A stretch of 29,092 bases of DNA, taken from the NCBI GenBank assembly GCA_964402955.1, contig CAYOEZ010000032.1, positions 1 to 29,092 on the forward strand, read 5' to 3'. Shown piece after piece: positions 24,509 through 29,092 of the stretch (position 1 is the stretch's first letter; the number at the start of each line of letters is the position of its first letter). The translations under genes were made by a program, and so were the position numbers. The notes beneath the pieces are model-generated. The model worked only from the letters and a program-made list of their open reading frames with translations. It had not been told where the DNA came from and made no database searches. The stretch is from CAYOEZ01 sp964402955. GTDB lineage: Bacteria; Chloroflexota; DTOL01; DAOUCN01.

Positions 24509-24537
24509 AGTATAGAACGTTTGTTCCCCTCTGTCAA
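24509..24537 (-). promoter_or_regulatory. Consensus promoter giving a leaderless DUF763 mRNA
   Basis: On the minus strand TTGACA (24537-24532), a 17-nt spacer and TATACT (24514-24509) lie so close to the ATG at 24502 that the expected start point coincides with it. No ribosome binding site is present or possible. Confidence 0.75.
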
Positions 24538-24554
24538 GGGGCGCTTAGCCTCTT

Positions 24555-26012
24555 CTAGACCAGCCCCAGCCGCTCATACTGCGATGGCGGAGCATCCATC
24601 GCTTGCAGCATCTCGACCAGCAATGCCTGATAGTGTTGCTCAACGGCTGTTCCCGCCAGGTTGACCGTCTGCCCATAGTCGGTTGACAGATCAAAGAGCA
24701 TCGTGTCGGACCACTCGCCGCTGCGCGGTTTCTCCACTGGCGCCCGTAGCACCGGGTAGTCCGTGTATGGCAAGAAGTGCCCAAACTCAGCGCCGCGGTA
24801 GAAGCCGGTCGGGCAGACATCCCGGTAGCTCATGTTGCCCGGGGTGAGAAAATGGCGATAGAGCGGCTGGTTGGCGGCGTTGGCCGGGGCGCGCAAATAG
24901 GTGTAGCGCCCGTCCGTCAGATTTACGGTCTGCCCAAACCAACCGTAGAGGGCGGCCCGGCGCTGCATGTCAGCATTGTCCTCCAGCGCAGGCAGCCACG
25001 ACTCGCCGTGGATGCGGTGTGAGAGCGCTGCGCCAAAGTAGTCCAGTAGGGTGGGCATGATGTCAATGTTCTGTGTCAACTGCCCGCGGCGCTCGCCGGC
25101 GTGGCGGTTGCCGGGCAGATGGACGACCAGAGGAATATGCGCCATCTCGTTCCACACCTGCCAGTTGTTCTTACCCGTCAGGCCGCGTTCGCCAAGCATA
25201 TGGCCGTGGTCGGTGGTCAAGATGATGAGCGTCTCGTCCATGCTGCCCTGGCGCTCCAACTCGTCAAAGAGCTTGCCCATCCATTCGTCCATCATCGTCA
25301 GCGTCGCCGCATAGCAGCGCTGCAGATGGCGCGTCGCCGCGCTCTGCTCCTCGACGTGATCGTAGCCACTCCAGTTGTAGAGCGGCCCCGTCCAGTCGTC
25401 GCCATAGCGCTTCAGGTATTGGGGCGGGCAGTCGAACGGCTCATGTGGGTCAAAGGCTTCAACCCACAGAAACCAATTGTCGGCGCCCTCGTTTGCTTTA
25501 AGCCAGTCCACGGCGCCCTGGAATGTCTGAGGGGTCGGGTAGTTCTCTGCCGATGTGAATGCCATCTGATTGCGGGCATATTGCTCTCTCCATTTACCCA
25601 GGTGTTGCGGCTCCTGCGCCGGTTGCACACGCGAGTCAAAGGTATCGGATTCCTGCCCACGGTGGAAGGCCCACGAGTTGAACGGCATGTGGTAGTTCTC
25701 ACCCCCCACATGAAAGTAGTGGTAGTGGTCTGTCTCCATGTGGCAGTAGACGCCTGCCTGGTCGCGCAGCAAGTGGGGAAAGGGGACGTCGAATGGCTCG
25801 ATCCCACCCCAGTCGCGTTCGAGGAAATTCAGCCGTCCGGTCAGCATGTCGCGCCGGGCGGGCATGCACGGCGCCGAGCCCAGCCAGTGGTTATCGCAGG
25901 TGATCGACGAACGGGCTAGCCGCTCGATATTAGGAGCGTGCACCCAGCGGTTGCCATAGATGGGCAGATAATGGCGATTGAGCGAGTCGGACATGATCAG
26001 AATGGCTTTCAT
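24555..26012 (-). CDS. Type I sulfatase (arylsulfatase family)
   Basis: The 485-residue protein belongs to the alkaline-phosphatase-fold sulfatases, which remove sulfate esters. The formylglycine motif C-x-P-x-R is CMPAR (C49-R53), followed by RDMLTGRL as in the family signature. Other support is MKAILIMSDSLNRHYLPIYGN (metal-binding acid near the N-terminus), TTDHGHMLGERGL (metal-binding Asp-His) and IPLVVHLPG. Activation needs a formylglycine-generating enzyme, not seen in this window. No signal peptide is visible, so it appears cytoplasmic and would act on imported substrates. ATG 26012 is chosen over 26126 because homology begins there and GGAGG precedes it. Substrates may be sulfated sugars, given the glycan genes nearby; this is inference. 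Confidence 0.92.
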   Translation of the reverse strand: MKAILIMSDSLNRHYLPIYGNRWVHAPNIERLARSSITCDNHWLGSAPCMPARRDMLTGRLNFLERDWGGIEPFDVPFPHLLRDQAGVYCHMETDHYHYFHVGGENYHMPFNSWAFHRGQESDTFDSRVQPAQEPQHLGKWREQYARNQMAFTSAENYPTPQTFQGAVDWLKANEGADNWFLWVEAFDPHEPFDCPPQYLKRYGDDWTGPLYNWSGYDHVEEQSAATRHLQRCYAATLTMMDEWMGKLFDELERQGSMDETLIILTTDHGHMLGERGLTGKNNWQVWNEMAHIPLVVHLPGNRHAGERRGQLTQNIDIMPTLLDYFGAALSHRIHGESWLPALEDNADMQRRAALYGWFGQTVNLTDGRYTYLRAPANAANQPLYRHFLTPGNMSYRDVCPTGFYRGAEFGHFLPYTDYPVLRAPVEKPRSGEWSDTMLFDLSTDYGQTVNLAGTAVEQHYQALLVEMLQAMDAPPSQYERLGLV

Positions 26013-26069
26013 GGCTGGCGGCCTCCGCATGATCGTATTTGGGGGCGAGCGACGACATAGGCTGTATCC

Positions 26070-26078
26070 ATTATAGCA
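26070..26078 (-). promoter_or_regulatory. Extended -10 promoter for the sulfatase gene
   Basis: On the minus strand TGC (26078-26076) directly precedes a perfect TATAAT (26075-26070), forming an extended -10 element. The -35 region is not consensus-like. The leader to the ATG at 26012 would be about 50 nt. Confidence 0.55.
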
Positions 26079-26148
26079 TACTTCTGAAACGCCGTTGCGT
26101 TGCTGATTGCCCCAGGGACTGCGCAAAGTCCATTGACAGGCGCATCGA

Positions 26149-26229
26149 TTCGTAGGGGCAGGTCTGAGACCTGCCCACCTGCCCCGTGTGATCGTGAGAT
26201 GGCAGGTCCGAGAGACCTGCCCCTACGAA
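26149..26229. repeat. Inverted-repeat element with CGTAGGGGC tips, copy 2
   Basis: Outer arms 26149-26165 and 26213-26229 are perfect 17-bp complements. Inside, each side holds its own small hairpin (CAGGTCT-G-AGACCTG at 26159-26173, and CAGGTC..GACCTG near 26203-26219), so the element can fold into a cruciform-like shape. The tips equal those of the 16865-16943 element. Short flanks GCAAAGTC (26123-26130) and GACTTTGC (26239-26246) are also complementary. Confidence 0.7.
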
Positions 26230-26274
26230 AAGACCGGCGACTTTGCACAAGCACCACTGTTGCCCGAGAGTCTC

Positions 26275-26303
26275 TTGACAGGTCGTCGCACACCTGCTAT
26301 CAT
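26275..26303 (+). promoter_or_regulatory. Promoter of the TetR/ABC exporter operon
   Basis: TTGACA (26275-26280), a 17-nt spacer and TATCAT (26298-26303). The predicted start point (about 26310) falls inside the palindromic operator. Confidence 0.75.
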
Positions 26304-26323
26304 ATGAATGAACGTTCATTCAT
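26304..26323. promoter_or_regulatory. TetR-type operator, perfect 20-bp palindrome
   Basis: ATGAATGAAC (26304-26313) is followed by its exact reverse complement GTTCATTCAT (26314-26323). It abuts the -10 element and covers the start point. Its TGAATGAACGTTCATTCA core is the kind of site TetR-family repressors bind, and the adjacent gene encodes one, so autorepression of the operon is likely. Confidence 0.82.
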
Positions 26324-26336
26324 GTTGGAGATACCT

Positions 26337-26972
26337 ATGTCTGCTCCTGAGCCGGAACGCAGCGACACCAAACAGGCCATTCTGGCTGCGGCGCTCGACC
26401 TCTTCTTGCGCCAGGGCTATCACGCGACCTCACTGCGCCAAATCGCGGCCAACGCCGGCATCGTGCCGGGGGCCGTTTACAACCACTTCCCCGCCAAACT
26501 TGACATCTACCTGAGCCTCCTGCACGACGCCAACATCTACAACGCGCTCGGCGAGGCAGTGCGCGGCGCAGACGGTGACAGCACAGAAGCGCTGTTGCGC
26601 GACGCTGCGCAGCGCATTCTGGCCGCCATGCAGACACGCAGCGCAATCATGCCGCTTCTCTTCGTCGACGTGCTGGAGTTCGAAGCGCGCAACGTGGCGG
26701 AGTTGGCGGGCGAAACGATGCCCCATATGGTCAGATTCTTCACACGTGTCGTCGCGTTGGGCGCACGCAGCGGCGAGCTCAAGCCAGTCAGACCAGATGT
26801 GCTGGCGCGCGCCTTTCTCGGTCTCTTCGCATCCTATTTCATCACCATCCGTTTCTTCAAACCCGTCCTGGGCAAGTATCCGGGTCTGGACGTCAACGCC
26901 GACGTGATCGATGACTTCGTCAACATATTCGCCTATGGCGTGCTCTACAGCCGGGACAAACGCGCGCCGTAG
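26337..26972 (+). CDS. TetR/AcrR-family transcriptional regulator
   Basis: The 211-residue repressor has a typical N-terminal TetR DNA-binding domain (about 10-57): KQAILAAALDLFLRQGYHATSLRQIAANAGIVPGAVYNHFPAKLDIYLSLL, with the helix-turn-helix at about 32-51. The C-terminal ligand domain (about 65-205) is helical and less conserved. TTGGAG (26325-26330) fixes the ATG at 26337. A perfect palindrome over the promoter implies self-control, and the ABC exporter genes follow after 30 bases, so the regulator probably controls export of a compound that it also senses. The ligand is unknown. Confidence 0.93.
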   Translation: MSAPEPERSDTKQAILAAALDLFLRQGYHATSLRQIAANAGIVPGAVYNHFPAKLDIYLSLLHDANIYNALGEAVRGADGDSTEALLRDAAQRILAAMQTRSAIMPLLFVDVLEFEARNVAELAGETMPHMVRFFTRVVALGARSGELKPVRPDVLARAFLGLFASYFITIRFFKPVLGKYPGLDVNADVIDDFVNIFAYGVLYSRDKRAP

Positions 26973-27002
26973 ACCGGCGCTACCGCAGAAGGAGGAGAAG
27001 AC

Positions 27003-27734
27003 ATGGCTGTTGTTTCGACTGAGAAGCTCACCAAGAGCTTCGGGAGTTTGATCGCCGTCAACAACCTGACGTTGGCGATCAACGAGGGAGAGATATTCGG
27101 CTTGCTGGGACCAAATGGTTCGGGCAAGACGACCCTCATGCGCATGATGGTAGGGCTGATCAAGCCCAGCAGCGGATCCGCTACTGTGCTTGGCCACCCC
27201 GTGAGCGAGAAGGCTCACCTGGCCCAGCTTGGTTACATGACGCAGGCTGGCGCGCTCTATGGCGACCTGACAGTGCGGGAAAACACCGAGTTCTTCGCCG
27301 CCATGTGCGGCGGAGCGAGCAAGGAACGGATCGACGAGGTGCTGGAGCTGGTCGAGCTGACCGATCGAGCCAACAGTCCGGTGGGTATCCTATCGGGCGG
27401 GCTTAAGCAGCGCATCTCCCTGGCCTGCGCGCTGGTGCATCGGCCGCGCCTGCTCATTCTCGACGAACCAACCGTCGGCGTTGACCCGACCTTGCGTGCA
27501 TCTTTCTGGCGCTACTTCCGCGAGCTGGCCAGCCAGGGTACGACGATAATCGTCTCGAGCCACGTCATGGATGAAGCCGCGCGCTGCGACCGCCTGGCCT
27601 TCATGCGCAACGGCATTCTTCTCGTCGTCGGCACTCCCCAGCACATCGTCGCGACCGCGCACGCTGCCAACCTGGAAGAGGCATTCCTCGCCTATGCTGG
27701 CGGTCATAACGGAAAGACAGAGGTAACAGCATGA
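27003..27734 (+). CDS. ABC transporter ATP-binding protein
   Basis: The 243-residue cytoplasmic ATPase subunit shows Walker A GPNGSGKT (36-43), a Q-loop near Q81 (YMTQAGALYGDLTVREN), signature LSGGLKQR (130-137), Walker B LLILDEP (150-156) and H-loop H187 (SSHVMDEAARCDRLAFM). It resembles the drug/lipid exporter type (CcmA/DrrA-like). GGAGGAG just upstream (26990-26996) gives a strong start. The stop overlaps the permease start by four bases (ATGA at 27731-27734), typical of an obligate pair. Confidence 0.95.
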   Translation: MAVVSTEKLTKSFGSLIAVNNLTLAINEGEIFGLLGPNGSGKTTLMRMMVGLIKPSSGSATVLGHPVSEKAHLAQLGYMTQAGALYGDLTVRENTEFFAAMCGGASKERIDEVLELVELTDRANSPVGILSGGLKQRISLACALVHRPRLLILDEPTVGVDPTLRASFWRYFRELASQGTTIIVSSHVMDEAARCDRLAFMRNGILLVVGTPQHIVATAHAANLEEAFLAYAGGHNGKTEVTA

Positions 27735-28855
27735 ACATCGCACGTACAGGCATGATTGCACGCCGCGTCGCCATCCAGTTCCGCCGCGATCATCGCACAC
27801 TGGCGCTGATCTTCGTTGTCCCTGTCCTCATGATCACCCTGCTTGCCTTGCTTCTCCGCAACACAGGCGGGAGCATCAGTTTGGCTGTGGTCAACCAGGA
27901 TGCCGGGATTGTGGGCGGAGCAGGCGCGGGGCAAGTCTTTGCCACAGCGCTGAAGGCAAACGCCAAGCTCAGCGTGAGCGACATGACTGAGAGCGAGGCA
28001 GAGGCGGCGATGAAGGACGGGCGCATCAAGGCAGCGATCATCCTTGGCCCCGACCTCTCGCGCACGCTGCTCAGCCAACGTCGTCTGAGTTTTACGTTGA
28101 AGCTTGAGGGATCAAACCCCACCGACACCATGACGGTGATGCAGGCGCTCTCACAAACAGCACAGAAAGCGATTGACATGGTCGCCGGGGCCGCGGGTGG
28201 CGCCACGCCTGTCATCGACATCCAGACGCGCTACCTCTATGGCGGGCCGCAGTTTGACATGTTTGACCTGTTTGCCCCCGCCTACATTTCGTTTTTCATC
28301 TTCTTCCTGGTCTTCCTGCTGACCTGCGTCTCCTTCTTGCGCGAGCGCATGCAGGGCACGATGGAGCGCCTGATGGCCACACCGGCCGGGCGGACCGAAA
28401 TCGTCGTCGGCTACACATTGGGATTCGGCCTCTTTGCTCTAATCCAGTCCTTGCTCGTTCTGCTCTGGAGTGTGTATGTGCTCAACGTGCACTACGTCGG
28501 CAGCCTGCTGGTCATCTTCTTTATCGAGGCCATCTTGACGGCTGTCGCCGTGGGCATGGGCATCTTCCTGTCCATCTTTGCCCGCAACGAATTGCAGGCC
28601 GTGCAGTTCATCCCCATCGTCATTATCCCCCAGGCGTTCTTGAGCGGCCTCCTCTGGCCGATCAAGGACATGCCCAACTGGCTGCAGCCCTTCGCCTACG
28701 CCATGCCCATGACCTACGGCATACGCGCTCTGCGCGATGTGATGATCAAGGGCTTCGATGTCGTCCAAGTTGCTCCCGATCTGACCATCCTGATTCTGCT
28801 CGGCGTCGCCATGCTTGCGCTGGCCGCACTCAGCCTGCAGCGCGAAATTGCCTAG
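27731..28855 (+). CDS. ABC-2 type transporter permease
   Basis: The 374-residue membrane subunit has the ABC-2 layout. One helix lies near the N-terminus (about 25-45, TLALIFVVPVLMITLLALLL), then a large extracytoplasmic domain (about 50-175), then five helices from about 180 to 370. The conserved ERMQGTMERLMATPAGRTEIVVGYTLGF segment that contacts the ATPase is present (about 204-232), as is the FLSGLLWPIKDMPNWLQPFAYAMPMTYGIRALRDVMIKG ending typical of YhhJ/DrrB-like exporters. Together with the ATPase it should export a hydrophobic compound or lipid. It is the last gene of the TetR-controlled operon. Confidence 0.93.
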   Translation: MNIARTGMIARRVAIQFRRDHRTLALIFVVPVLMITLLALLLRNTGGSISLAVVNQDAGIVGGAGAGQVFATALKANAKLSVSDMTESEAEAAMKDGRIKAAIILGPDLSRTLLSQRRLSFTLKLEGSNPTDTMTVMQALSQTAQKAIDMVAGAAGGATPVIDIQTRYLYGGPQFDMFDLFAPAYISFFIFFLVFLLTCVSFLRERMQGTMERLMATPAGRTEIVVGYTLGFGLFALIQSLLVLLWSVYVLNVHYVGSLLVIFFIEAILTAVAVGMGIFLSIFARNELQAVQFIPIVIIPQAFLSGLLWPIKDMPNWLQPFAYAMPMTYGIRALRDVMIKGFDVVQVAPDLTILILLGVAMLALAALSLQREIA

Positions 28856-28864
28856 CGCCAGACG

Positions 28865-28894
28865 CCCCTGGAGGTCCAGACAGGCCTCCAGGGG
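28865..28894 (+). terminator. Hairpin after the ABC exporter operon
   Basis: CCCCTGGAGG (28865-28874) pairs with CCTCCAGGGG (28885-28894) around a 10-nt loop, nine bases after the permease stop. No U-tract follows, because the dispersed repeat begins immediately. Confidence 0.65.
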
Positions 28895-28895
28895 C

Positions 28896-29023
28896 CAGAC
28901 AATTCAAGATGGTGTGATGAATTCAGCACAGAGAACCTCTCTTGGCCAGTCGCTTTGACGCTTCTCGATGCCAATAGGACGCGGGCATGCCCAATATGCA
29001 GTTCACTCTGTGTCCTCTGTGCC
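28896..29023 (-). repeat. Dispersed CACAGAGG repeat, copy B
   Basis: On the minus strand this matches copy A (18675-18828). The 22-mer at 29002-29023 is identical to 18682-18703. A stretch with CCCGCGTCCTA-TTGGCATCG-type sequence shows scattered substitutions, and the CTTGAATTGTCTG tail (28896-28908) is identical. It lacks the right-hand CTCTGTGCCTCTCTGTGG arm of copy A. Confidence 0.8.
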
Positions 29024-29044
29024 TGATATGAAAATGACCGTGCT

Positions 29045-29078
29045 AGAGTTCCGATCTCTTCGGAGAGATCGGAACTCT
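29045..29078. repeat. Perfect 15-bp hairpin at window end
   Basis: Arms 29045-29059 and 29064-29078 are fully complementary around a TCGG loop. Flanking ATGAAAATGACC and GGTCGCTTTCAT (to 29092) can extend the pairing with mismatches, so a larger inverted repeat may continue past the window end. Confidence 0.65.
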
Positions 29079-29092
29079 GAGGTCGCTTTCAT

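Overview
The window looks like a chromosomal segment of a member of the Chloroflexota, probably Anaerolineae/Caldilineae-like. The evidence is compositional: GC-rich coding DNA, several surface proteins with long Thr-Pro (PTATPT) linkers, ECF sigma factors paired with one-pass anti-sigma proteins (DUF5667 and zinc-finger types), and dense intergenic hairpin repeats. The phylum assignment is an inference. Most genes are complete, with recognisable ribosome binding sites and, in several places, near-consensus sigma-70 promoters with 17-nt spacers.

Layout. (1) 1-1.6 kb: ECF sigma factor and overlapping DUF5667 membrane protein, ended by a strong hairpin. (2) 1.6-8.0 kb, minus strand: an ArnT/PMT-like membrane glycosyltransferase, a 1031-residue membrane-anchored surface protein, and a QueC-like PP-loop ATPase with a glycosyltransferase-type C-terminal tail. 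(3) 8.1-9.0 kb: a REP-associated tyrosine transposase (RAYT) between two 35-nt palindromes that are exact reverse complements of each other, plus a third partial copy. (4) 9.0-16.8 kb: a carbohydrate block with a GH31 alpha-xylosidase-like gene (frameshifted at its 3' end), a short-form AMP nucleosidase, a GT4 glycosyltransferase, a secreted PKD-like protein, a Tat-exported clan-A-like glycoside hydrolase and, convergent, a UroD/MtaA-like protein. (5) 17.0-18.6 kb, minus strand: a second ECF sigma/zinc-finger anti-sigma pair. (6) 18.8-22.1 kb: tRNA-Leu(CAA), a Thr-Pro-rich lipoprotein, and a protein with two cNMP-binding-like domains, a membrane segment and a LysM domain. (7) 22.1-24.5 kb: a HAD hydrolase, the selenocysteine tRNA (selC), and a DUF763 protein whose promoter predicts a leaderless mRNA. 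(8) 24.5-28.9 kb: a type I sulfatase, then a TetR regulator with a perfect 20-bp operator on its own promoter and a two-gene ABC-2 exporter.

How the genes may work together. Regions 2, 5 and 6 are dominated by envelope functions. Three surface proteins (the 1031-residue protein, the lipoprotein and the cNMP/LysM protein) share what appears to be the same roughly 110-135-residue extracellular domain, marked by G-[ND]-x-N-[FI]-x-I near its start and [FI]-Q-R-T at its end. I do not recognise a named family for it, and it is the best candidate here for something undescribed. The cNMP/LysM protein would link cytoplasmic nucleotide sensing to the cell wall. Region 4 plus the sulfatase suggests use or remodelling of xylose-containing, possibly modified glycans.

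Mobile or repeated DNA is prominent: the REP/RAYT unit, a roughly 150-bp dispersed repeat present in opposite orientations at 18.7 and 28.9 kb, and two inverted-repeat elements sharing CGTAGGGGC tips at 16.9 and 26.2 kb.
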